From assembly GCA_964555935.1 (NCBI GenBank), contig CAZKUN010000378.1, positions 1 to 6,724 of the forward strand: a stretch of 6,724 nucleotides of DNA, read 5' to 3'. Below, piece by piece: positions 1 through 5,418 of the stretch. Position 1 is the stretch's first letter, and every line of letters starts with the position of its first letter. Source of the DNA: CAZKUN01 sp964555935. GTDB lineage: Bacteria; Armatimonadota; Zipacnadia; Zipacnadales; VGFC01. The notes beneath the pieces were generated by a model, which was not told where the DNA came from, did not search any database, and saw nothing but the letters and a program-made list of their open reading frames with translations. The position numbers and the translations under genes were made by a program.

Positions 1-272
1 ATATCAGCCGTCAGAACAGGCATGGCGATGAAGCAGACAGGCAGGAGGAGGACGAGGGAGACCCACCAAATGCGAGCGCCGAGATTCGGCTCCTGCACCT
101 GGAGGCTGTTGGTCATGTAGTCCAGCTCCGCCCCCTTCCCGACCTCGATCGACCACCACCAGGCAGCGCCAACGGTTGCCACCAGCGCCAACAGGAGCGT
201 CAGGGACACAAGCGCCAGCAATTTGCCGCTGCGCATCAGCCGCTTGAACTCAATCAATGCCACCGCCCACAT
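1..272 (-). CDS. ABC-2 type transporter permease, N-terminal part (cut by window edge)
   Basis: The first 90 codons of a membrane protein are present; the rest lies beyond the left edge. ATG at 272 is preceded at 281-286 by a GGGAGG ribosome binding site with an 8-base spacer, inside the 14-base gap after the ABC exporter gene. The short start MWAVALIEFKRLMRSGK (cytoplasmic, amphipathic, basic) is followed by a hydrophobic helix at about residues 18-40. A polar loop follows at about 41-67, then a second helix from about 69 that ends in FIAMPVLTAD. An 'EF+RL' start, a first helix, a short extracytoplasmic loop and a second helix ending near 'P-LTA' is typical of ABC-2 permeases of the NatB/GldF kind, which pair with a separate ATPase. 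The partner ATPase would be expected just outside the window. Close coupling to the upstream exporter gene suggests cotranscription. The substrate is unknown, and the family call rests on pattern only. Confidence 0.6.
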   Translation of the reverse strand, partial: MWAVALIEFKRLMRSGKLLALVSLTLLLALVATVGAAWWWSIEVGKGAELDYMTNSLQVQEPNLGARIWWVSLVLLLPVCFIAMPVLTAD

Positions 273-286
273 CGCGCCACCCTCCC

Positions 287-2131
287 CTATTCACTGTCGC
301 CAGACTCGAGCTTCTCCTGATACTCGCGGAGCTTCTCTTCAGACCGCTTGAACTGTATCTCGCACAAGTGCGCGTACACGCCCTCATCCTTGATCGCCAG
401 CTCCTCGTGCGTGCCGCGTTCGACGATTCTCCCGTCAGCCAACACGAGGATCGTGTCTGCGTTCATCACTGTAGAGAGACGGTGGGCGATGACAAAGGAT
501 GTGCGACCCTTCATCAATTCGCCAAGGGCCTGCTGGATGAGGAACTCAGATTCCGAGTCCAGCGCGCTCGTGGCCTCGTCGAGAATCAGAATGCGGGGGT
601 TGCGCAAGATCGCCCTCGCGATGCTGATGCGCTGACGCTGACCACCGGACAGCCGGACGCCCCTCTCCCCGACCTCGGTCTCGTAGCCGTCGGGGAATTC
701 CATGATGAAGTCATGGGCATTGGCCGCAATGGCCGCCTGGATGACCTCCTCGTCGGTGGCCTCGGGCATTCCGTACTTCATGTTCTCGCGCAGCGTCCCG
801 CCGAAGAGGAACGTCTCCTGCAGAACGATCCCGATGTTTCGCCTGAGAGACGCGATCTTGACGTCTTTGAGGTTCACGTCATCGATCAGCACGTCGCCGT
901 CGAGCGGGTCGTAGAAGCGAGGAATGAGGTTGATGAGGGTGCTCTTGCCGCCGCCGGACGGTCCGACCAACGCGATCATCTTGCCCGGCTCAGCAACAAA
1001 GCTGACCTCCTCGAGCACCGGTTTGCCGGGCTCGTAGGCGAAGTCCACGTCCTTGAACTCGACCTTGCCTTCGAGGGTATTGAAGGCTTTGGCACGTTCG
1101 CGATCCTTGATGTCGGGGACGGAATCGAGCGTGTCCATAATCCGCTCAATGGCCGCCATCACGCGCTGGATGGTCTGGTTGATCGTGACGAGGGCGATGA
1201 CCGGCCCGAAGAGCTGGCCCAAGTAGGTGCGGAAGGCGATCAGCGCGCCGAAGGTAAGCACGCCCGGCGTCGCGGGATCGGTGTGCGGGGAGTTGAGGAC
1301 GATCATGCCGCCGATGTAGAGGATCGCCAGATTGGCCATTCCGGTGATGAGCCCGGCAAAGATGCGCATCAGCGTGTTCCACTTCGCGCTGCGCATCGCA
1401 AGGCCCACCTGCTCGCGGATCTCTCTCGTGAAACGCCGGGCCTCATGGCGCTCGCGTACGAAGGACTTCACGACCTTTACGCCGGCCACGCTCTCGTGCA
1501 GCGTGGCGTAGACCTCGGAGTATTGGTCCCGGACCTCACCCGCCGCGCGGCGGATCTGCTTCCTGAGGGCAAAGAAGTTGATGACATAGAGCGGCAGGAA
1601 CCCCACGGCGATGAGCGCGAGGGTCGTGTTGTAGAAGAACAGGGCGGGGATGATGACGATGACGCTTATCAGGTTCGACAGCATGTCAACGATGCCGCCG
1701 GAGAGGATGCCCTGGATGGCGTCTACGTCGTACAGCACGCGCGCCATGATGCGGCCAGTCGAACGCGACTCGTAGTAACGCATCGAGAGCCGCTGCAGGT
1801 GGCGATAGATGCTGCCTCTGACGTCAAAGAGGACGCGCTGGCCGACAAACGCGAGGGTCATCGACCTCGCGTACCCGACAAACATGGACACCAGGCGGAT
1901 CCCCAGGAACGCGGCGCATATCACCAGTAGGAGCTTGACAAGCTCGCTGCGCTCGGCTACCTGCTGCTCGAGGGTGCCGCCCTGCCAGTCGCCGATTCGG
2001 TCAATCAGCAGGCCGATGATGTGGGGAATCGGCAGGACGAGGCCTTGGATGACGAAGACCAGGACCAGGGCCAGAGCGAGACGCCATCGGTAAGGGCGGA
2101 CGAAACGGAGGAATCGAAAGAAGAGCTGCAT
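287..2131 (-). CDS. ABC exporter half-transporter, MsbA/BmrA-like (fused TMD-NBD)
   Basis: This is a complete 614-residue ATP-driven exporter of the type that works as a homo- or heterodimer in the inner membrane. An ABC transmembrane type-1 domain fills about residues 15-320, with six predicted helices near 17-40, 64-88, 142-166, 168-190, 253-280 and 290-318. The nucleotide-binding domain (about 355-590) has every key motif: Walker A GPSGGGKST at 390-398, Q-loop Gln438, signature LSGGQ at 494-498, Walker B ILILDE at 514-519, D-loop SALD at 522-525 and H-loop His550. Length and layout match MsbA, BmrA and Sav1866. A charged 25-residue tail after the domain looks helical. ATG at 2131 has a GGAG site 7 bases upstream, and a consensus promoter lies at 2187-2214. 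The family moves lipids or drugs, and the substrate cannot be read from sequence. The ABC-2 permease gene follows 14 bases downstream. Confidence 0.95.
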   Translation of the reverse strand: MQLFFRFLRFVRPYRWRLALALVLVFVIQGLVLPIPHIIGLLIDRIGDWQGGTLEQQVAERSELVKLLLVICAAFLGIRLVSMFVGYARSMTLAFVGQRVLFDVRGSIYRHLQRLSMRYYESRSTGRIMARVLYDVDAIQGILSGGIVDMLSNLISVIVIIPALFFYNTTLALIAVGFLPLYVINFFALRKQIRRAAGEVRDQYSEVYATLHESVAGVKVVKSFVRERHEARRFTREIREQVGLAMRSAKWNTLMRIFAGLITGMANLAILYIGGMIVLNSPHTDPATPGVLTFGALIAFRTYLGQLFGPVIALVTINQTIQRVMAAIERIMDTLDSVPDIKDRERAKAFNTLEGKVEFKDVDFAYEPGKPVLEEVSFVAEPGKMIALVGPSGGGKSTLINLIPRFYDPLDGDVLIDDVNLKDVKIASLRRNIGIVLQETFLFGGTLRENMKYGMPEATDEEVIQAAIAANAHDFIMEFPDGYETEVGERGVRLSGGQRQRISIARAILRNPRILILDEATSALDSESEFLIQQALGELMKGRTSFVIAHRLSTVMNADTILVLADGRIVERGTHEELAIKDEGVYAHLCEIQFKRSEEKLREYQEKLESGDSE

Positions 2132-2151
2132 CTAAGCGCTCCGAGTGCGCC

Positions 2152-2209
2152 GGGGAGTTCGATGTCGTGCTACGTAGTTGCGGGGAATTATACTCCGGGC
2201 AGGGGAATT
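2152..2209. repeat. Phased short direct repeats (GGGGAATT) around the exporter promoter
   Basis: On the plus strand, GGGGAATT occurs at 2202-2209 and again at 2182-2189, exactly 20 bp apart. A one-mismatch copy, GGGGAGTT, occurs at 2152-2159, 30 bp further on. The first two copies overlap the inner edge of the -35 box and the outer edge of the -10 box. Spacings of 20 and 30 bp place all three copies near the same face of the helix, as expected for a cooperatively bound regulator. Part of the match (AAT) is forced by the -10 consensus, so an operator role is only a suggestion. Confidence 0.35.
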
Positions 2210-2214
2210 GTCAA
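2187..2214 (-). promoter_or_regulatory. Sigma-70 type promoter of the ABC exporter operon
   Basis: Read on the minus strand, a perfect TTGACA (-35, 2214-2209) and a perfect TATAAT (-10, 2192-2187) are separated by 16 bases. The expected transcript start is near 2180, giving a leader of about 49 bases before ATG 2131. Both hexamers match consensus fully and lie in the 101-bp gap between the response regulator stop and the exporter start. This makes it the best-supported promoter in the window and implies that the exporter and the following permease can be transcribed independently of the regulator gene. Confidence 0.82.
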
Positions 2215-2232
2215 AGGCCCGATGACGCGTCG

Positions 2233-3606
2233 TCAGGCGGGCATGTCGATCATTTCCTGGCGCATCGTCACGATCTTCTGCTCGGCCGTGGTGAACGCCA
2301 TGACCACGTCGGGATCAAACGCGCATCCGCATTCATCGAGGATCATCGCCCTCGCCTCGCGGTGTTCGAACGAAACGCGCCTGTACGGTCGCGCGCTGGT
2401 GACAGCGTCGTAGAAGTCAGCCAGGGCCGCAATGCGCGCGGCAATCGGGATCTCCTCCCCCTCCAGCCCCGTTGGGTAACCTCCCCCGTCAAAGCGCTCG
2501 TGATGAGCGAGACAGATATCGCTGCCAACATCCAGCAATTGGGCGTCCTCGGAGGTCATGCGGCTGCGCACCGACTCCAGGATCTGATGCCCGAGGATTG
2601 GATGGGTCTTCATGACGTCGAACTCGTCTCGGGTGAGTTTGCCCGGCTTGAGCAGTATGTCGTCGGGGATACCGACCTTCCCGATGTCGTGGAGCGGAGC
2701 GGATTCAGCGATGCGGTCGGCGAAATCCTGGTCGACCCCATGCAGGCCACGCACTGTCGACGGCAGTGCCAGGGCCAACTCGCGACAGAACGCCGCCATG
2801 CGGTCGAGATGAGCGCCCGTTTCGGGGTCGCGGGACTCGGCGACCGAACACGCTACGCGCAGCACCGCGGCCTGAGTGCCCATGAGGCGCGTGGTGAGCC
2901 GGTGGACGTCGCTCGTGCGCTCTTTGACAAGCCCCTCGAGCTGGGTCCGCTGTTTCTGGTTCTGCAACTCCAGGTGCCGGCGGTGCAGGGCTCGCTCGAC
3001 CGCCGCCACCATCGCGTCGCCACCGAAGGGCTTGCGCAGATAGTCGTACGCGCCGGCTCGCATGGCTTCGACGGCTGAATCGACGTCGCTCTGGGCCGTC
3101 ATCAGCACGACGGCGACGCGCGGCGACCAGGGCGACAGCTCTCCGAGCAGAACGAGCCCGCTCTCGCCCGGCAGATTCTTATCCAGCATGACCAGATCGT
3201 GGGGATGGTCGTGCAGTATCGCTCGGGCGGCTTGGACGCTGTCCGCCTCCGCAACCTCGTACCCGTCAAGCTCAAGCGTCTTACGCAGGACGAATCGAAC
3301 GCTGGGATCGTCATCCACAAGCAGAATCCGGGCGCTGTGCGGCTCAAATTCATCGGGGGCCTGAGACCGAGGAATGGGCCGGGCACTGGCAGTGCCCGCC
3401 AAGGCGGCGTGCCCACCAAGTCCCACGCCAGCCGGCAGCTCTGGCGGCGGCCCACACGAGGCGGGCTCTTCGTATGCGTGGATGCGCAAGTTAAATGACA
3501 ACGCTAACTGCCTCCGGCGGCGGCTTCGCCACCACACCGTCTCGCGACGGTCACCAAGCGACGCGCAGCACGTGCTGAGCGCCGACCTCCCAATGCCTTG
3601 CCGCAT
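2233..3606 (-). CDS. Response regulator with receiver and HD-GYP domains (c-di-GMP phosphodiesterase, RpfG-like); start uncertain
   Basis: This is a soluble two-component output protein expected to hydrolyse cyclic di-GMP when its receiver is phosphorylated. Numbered from ATG 3606 (457 residues), the receiver spans about 92-208, with acidic pocket Asp98-Asp100, phosphoacceptor Asp142 (VMLDKNLPG), Thr170 and Lys192 (RKPF). A helical linker at about 206-245 leads to an HD-GYP domain at about 246-445. That domain shows ETGAH at 262-266, the metal-binding HDIGK at 306-310, KTHP at 333-336, and HHERFDGGGYP at 368-378 with Gly376-Tyr377-Pro378. All catalytic signatures look intact. The first 90 residues are Arg/Trp/Cys-rich, resemble no domain and cover a palindromic element. 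ATG 3606 has an AGGAAA site at 3614-3619 with a 7-base spacer, so it is kept here. TTG at 3489, GTG at 3426 or TTG at 3402 could instead be the true start, as no other ATG precedes the receiver. No histidine kinase is visible nearby. Confidence 0.92.
   Translation of the reverse strand: MRQGIGRSALSTCCASLGDRRETVWWRSRRRRQLALSFNLRIHAYEEPASCGPPPELPAGVGLGGHAALAGTASARPIPRSQAPDEFEPHSARILLVDDDPSVRFVLRKTLELDGYEVAEADSVQAARAILHDHPHDLVMLDKNLPGESGLVLLGELSPWSPRVAVVLMTAQSDVDSAVEAMRAGAYDYLRKPFGGDAMVAAVERALHRRHLELQNQKQRTQLEGLVKERTSDVHRLTTRLMGTQAAVLRVACSVAESRDPETGAHLDRMAAFCRELALALPSTVRGLHGVDQDFADRIAESAPLHDIGKVGIPDDILLKPGKLTRDEFDVMKTHPILGHQILESVRSRMTSEDAQLLDVGSDICLAHHERFDGGGYPTGLEGEEIPIAARIAALADFYDAVTSARPYRRVSFEHREARAMILDECGCAFDPDVVMAFTTAEQKIVTMRQEMIDMPA
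3380..3414. repeat. Palindromic repeat-like element inside the regulator's N-terminal extension
   Basis: Positions 3380-3398 form a perfect 8-bp stem (CGGGCACT / AGTGCCCG) around a 3-base loop. It overlaps a second short palindrome at 3396-3407 (CCGCC, AA, GGCGG), and GTGCCC occurs once more at 3409-3414. Such nested GGGCACT/AGTGCCC words look like an extragenic palindromic repeat rather than codons. This is one reason to doubt that translation of the regulator starts at 3606. Whether the element recurs elsewhere in the genome cannot be seen from this window. Confidence 0.45.
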
Positions 3607-3698
3607 CTATTGATTTCCTGCCGCGACGGATCCGCGCTGCAGGCTTACATAACCATATACCACACTTAGCGGAAGGCCTGCAGGGAACGTGCCGATTG

Positions 3699-4319
3699 TC
3701 ACACGGAGGGGAGGGACGCGTGGAGAACGCGGTAGCCACCGCGCATGGCCACGCGCTCAACGTGAGGGTACAGCTCGTCTAGCAGCGCGTGGTACGATTT
3801 GGCGCCGTCTCGCGTCCGGACGACCATCCAGAAATCCCCGCCATCGCGTAGACGCCCTCGCGTGTCGTGGATCAGGTTGAAGATGACCTTCTTGCCGGCA
3901 TGGATCGGGGGATTGGTGACGATGACGTCGAAATACCGGTCAGCGGCAAGCTCAAGCGCGTCGCCCGTGATGACCTCGACCGACAGCGCGCCGTTTCTAT
4001 CGGCATTGGCCTGAGCGAGGCCGGCGGCGCGCTCGTTGATCTCGGCCATGACGACCTGAGCGGCGGGGCTGAGAGCACCAATGACCGTGCCGATCGGCCC
4101 CCAACCGGCTCCCCAGTCCAACACGTCGCCTTCCAAGGGCAGCGGGAGGGTTGAGAGAAGAAGGCGGGTTCCCCGGTCGAGGAACCGGTATGAGAACACA
4201 CCGGCATCCGTGCGGAACCGGAACTCACGATCGCAGACGTCGACCGTGAACTCGTGTATGGATGAGGCGCTTGTGGGTTGCTCGCTGAAGTAATGGCTCG
4301 GTTTCCGAAAGCGGCTCAT
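3699..4319 (-). CDS. Class I SAM-dependent methyltransferase, YbxB/RsmC-like (MTS domain)
   Basis: This is a 206-residue, apparently complete methyltransferase. It begins HYFSEQP and carries TDAGVFSYRFLDRGTRLLL at about 38-55, both features I recall from Bacillus YbxB and the C-terminal half of RsmC/RsmD-type enzymes. The SAM-binding motif I is DWGAGWGPIG at 68-77, with the ribose-binding acid probably Glu93. The catalytic NPPIHAGKK at 136-144 matches the NPP(F/I)-type motif of enzymes that methylate exocyclic amino groups of guanine in RNA. RsmC makes m2G1207 in 16S rRNA. The short single-domain form has no firmly fixed substrate, so an rRNA target is inferred. Trp69 and Trp73 within motif I are slightly unusual but keep the glycine spacing. 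A promoter candidate lies 45-73 bases upstream. It sits between the gp19-like gene and the regulator with gaps of about 95 bases each side, so operon membership is unclear. Confidence 0.9.
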   Translation of the reverse strand: MSRFRKPSHYFSEQPTSASSIHEFTVDVCDREFRFRTDAGVFSYRFLDRGTRLLLSTLPLPLEGDVLDWGAGWGPIGTVIGALSPAAQVVMAEINERAAGLAQANADRNGALSVEVITGDALELAADRYFDVIVTNPPIHAGKKVIFNLIHDTRGRLRDGGDFWMVVRTRDGAKSYHALLDELYPHVERVAMRGGYRVLHASLPSV

Positions 4320-4363
4320 TGCGCGTAATCCATCGCGGCGTGCTTGATACGGAGGCGGCGCCT

Positions 4364-4392
4364 AGCGTACCAAAGCACCCCCTGCGAGTCAA
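4364..4392 (-). promoter_or_regulatory. Candidate promoter of the methyltransferase gene
   Basis: On the minus strand, TTGACT (4392-4387, five of six consensus bases) and TACGCT (4369-4364, three of six) are 17 bases apart. They lie in the gap between the gp19-like gene stop and ATG 4319, giving a leader of roughly 38 bases. The -35 is good and the -10 is weak, so this is a moderate candidate only. Confidence 0.35.
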
Positions 4393-4414
4393 GCGCGCCC
4401 CGTTCGGGCAGGCC

Positions 4415-5101
4415 TCAGGGCCGCACGCGCGGCAACGACAGGCCACCGCGGATCTTGGGCTTGCGCGGTCCCAAGGCTCCCGGATCGACCGTCGGGCTTC
4501 TCACCTCGGGCGGGACGACGTCGTGGTCGCGCTCCCATCCCTCGTGCTGAAGCGTGATGCGCTCGACGGCGACAAGTTCACCGTCCGCGCTGACCTCGGG
4601 GACAGCCTGGTACTCCGAGATCCAACAGCGGTAGACGCGGTACGAGAGGACTTTCTGATTCCCCCGGTTGTAGTAGTCGATGATGACGTCTTTGTGGAAA
4701 TCTACCGCTGCGACGCCAGGGCGTCCGTCGCGCATGTTCCAGACCTCGTCGGCCCACTCCTCAAAGGCGTGATCCGAGCTGATCGGTCGCTCAAGGATGA
4801 TCGGCTCGAAGGACGTCACCCCTGAAGCGACGAGAGGGCCCCCGAAGGGAAGGCCCACGCCGGGGAGGCCCGCGCCAGGCCCGCCGCGCTGGCCAGGCAG
4901 CACGGTCCTGCGCGTCAGCCCGCTGACCTTGCTGATGCCCACAATATCGAGCCCCTCCCACTTCACTCTGACTGTCAACTTGCCGAAGGGATCCTGCCGC
5001 CGGATGCCCGCGGCGAGTGCTGAGGACGACATTGCCGCAACGACCACCATGCTGGCCAAATAAGCGCATCCCACAATCACGGCGAGCTTGAGTCTCTTCA
5101 T
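4415..5101 (-). CDS. Exported gp19-like phage-tail-tube family protein
   Basis: A 228-residue protein starts at ATG 5101, chosen because GGGAGG at 5109-5114 sits 7 bases upstream. The in-frame ATG at 5116 would place that site inside the gene. Residues 1-30 form a clear Sec signal peptide: basic KRLK, a hydrophobic core, then SSALA with likely cleavage before Ala31. The mature part reads like the conserved phage tail region family (T4 gp19, Pfam T4_gp19 type). It has the opening FGKLTVRVKWEGLDIVGISK with VSGL following (39-62), the central SFEPIILERPISSDHAFEEW (97-116), the strand VLSYRVYRCWISEY (151-164), and the closing LVAVERITLQHEGWER (176-191). A Gly/Pro-rich stretch at 69-97 replaces the usual loop after the 'SGL' strand, and a Pro/Arg/Lys-rich tail covers 195-228. 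Family members form the inner tube of phage tails and contractile injection systems and normally stay cytoplasmic. A Sec signal is therefore odd. No sheath, baseplate or ATPase gene is nearby. It is divergent to the YD-repeat gene. Confidence 0.72.
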   Translation of the reverse strand: MKRLKLAVIVGCAYLASMVVVAAMSSSALAAGIRRQDPFGKLTVRVKWEGLDIVGISKVSGLTRRTVLPGQRGGPGAGLPGVGLPFGGPLVASGVTSFEPIILERPISSDHAFEEWADEVWNMRDGRPGVAAVDFHKDVIIDYYNRGNQKVLSYRVYRCWISEYQAVPEVSADGELVAVERITLQHEGWERDHDVVPPEVRSPTVDPGALGPRKPKIRGGLSLPRVRP

Positions 5102-5108
5102 CGCTCTA

Positions 5109-5114
5109 CCTCCC
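5109..5114 (-). promoter_or_regulatory. Ribosome binding site that fixes the gp19-like start
   Basis: GGGAGG on the minus strand is followed by 7 bases and ATG 5101. An upstream in-frame ATG at 5116 overlaps this site and has nothing comparable before it. The protein therefore most likely starts MKRLKLAV, which is also the natural start of a signal peptide. Confidence 0.8.
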
Positions 5115-5232
5115 ATAGTTACGCCGTCAATCGACGCCCCGCAGCCTTAGCGCGGCCTCCTGGCAGTTTGCATCTACCCCACTCAACACCTTGCTCGACC
5201 CTCCGTGCTTCATGGGAGTTTGCCTGCCGACG

Positions 5233-5261
5233 GCTATAGTAAGTGAATAATATATTGACAA
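5233..5261 (-). promoter_or_regulatory. Promoter of the gp19-like gene, overlapping the divergent one
   Basis: On the minus strand, TTGTCA (5261-5256, five of six) and TATAGC (5238-5233, four of six) are 17 bases apart. Transcription would start near 5226, about 125 bases before ATG 5101. The -35 hexamer shares five base pairs with the -35 of the plus-strand promoter, so the two polymerases could not bind both at once. Confidence 0.5.
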
Positions 5262-5283
5262 ATTATGTCTTTATTATTATATA
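5255..5283 (+). promoter_or_regulatory. Promoter of the YD-repeat gene
   Basis: A perfect TTGACA (5255-5260) is followed after 17 bases by TATATA (5278-5283, four of six consensus bases) in a very AT-rich segment. Transcription would begin near 5290 and leave a leader of about 129 bases before ATG 5419. The run of alternating TA leaves the exact -10 open by about two bases. Confidence 0.65.
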
Positions 5284-5308
5284 TATCGCATTATTTATCT
5301 TGCGTAAC

Positions 5309-5324
5309 GCGCTCGGGAGAGCGC
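5309..5324 (+). other. Small hairpin in the YD-repeat leader
   Basis: GCGCTC and GAGCGC form a perfect 6-bp GC-rich stem around a GGGA tetraloop, about 20 bases into the predicted transcript. There is no T-run after it, so it is not an intrinsic terminator. It could stabilise the 5' end of the message. The function is unknown. Confidence 0.35.
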
Positions 5325-5405
5325 CGGGAGGTGATGCGTGGAGGCGCACAAGCTGCCATGAGAGTCGTAGCCGATCGCTGCACGTATTGACTAGCCGAAC
5401 ATACC

Positions 5406-5411
5406 AAGGAG
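5406..5411 (+). promoter_or_regulatory. Ribosome binding site of the YD-repeat gene
   Basis: AAGGAG lies 7 bases before ATG 5419. The upstream frame is closed by an in-frame TAG at about 5392, so the start at 5419 is firm and the protein has no hidden N-terminal signal sequence. Confidence 0.85.
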
Positions 5412-5418
5412 AATTGCC

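Larger units (their letters stand above)
5102..5418. other. 317-bp divergent intergenic region
   Basis: No convincing gene lies between the gp19-like start and the YD-repeat start. The middle (about 5231-5310) is a sharp AT-rich island in GC-rich DNA and carries the divergent promoters. Each side then has a leader of about 125-130 bases. The plus-side leader contains a small hairpin at 5309-5324. The minus-side leader holds the word GCAAACT twice (5217-5223 and 5165-5171 as AGTTTGC on the plus strand) but no structure I recognise as a riboswitch. A possible 18-codon leader ORF (ATG 5334) has a badly spaced binding site and is not called. Confidence 0.7.

Noticed and set aside
257..1930. 557-codon open frame on the plus strand opposite the ABC exporter
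   Set aside because: It mirrors the GC-rich codons of a gene with every ABC motif on the other strand. Its product is a low-complexity mix of Asp, Arg, His and Val with no domain pattern and no good ribosome binding site.
2167..3078. 303-codon plus-strand frame opposite the HD-GYP regulator
   Set aside because: The minus strand encodes an intact receiver and HD-GYP domain here. The plus frame has no recognisable motif and is a GC-rich shadow.
3637..3683. Inverted repeat CTGCAGGC / GCCTGCAG with a 31-base AT-rich loop between the methyltransferase and regulator genes
   Set aside because: Eight-base arms at this distance are expected by chance several times in a window of this size. No T-run follows, so it is not a terminator, and no clear -35/-10 pair was found in the loop.
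3551..3760. 69-codon minus-strand frame bridging the methyltransferase and regulator genes
   Set aside because: It overlaps the end of the real methyltransferase gene in another frame, has no ribosome binding site I can see, and encodes no recognisable motif.
5171..5226. GGCAAAC followed by a CTCC/GGAG stem in the gp19-like leader, reminiscent of a c-di-GMP-I (GEMM) riboswitch
   Set aside because: The essential GACGCAAAGCC side and the closing GGC/GCC stem are absent, and the predicted transcript starts right at GGCAAAC, leaving no room for the aptamer's first helix. A covariance-model search (Infernal, GEMM family) would settle it.
5334..5390. 18-codon leader ORF before the YD-repeat gene
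   Set aside because: The GGGAGG site is only 2 bases from its ATG, the peptide has no attenuator-like codon run, and nothing else supports translation.
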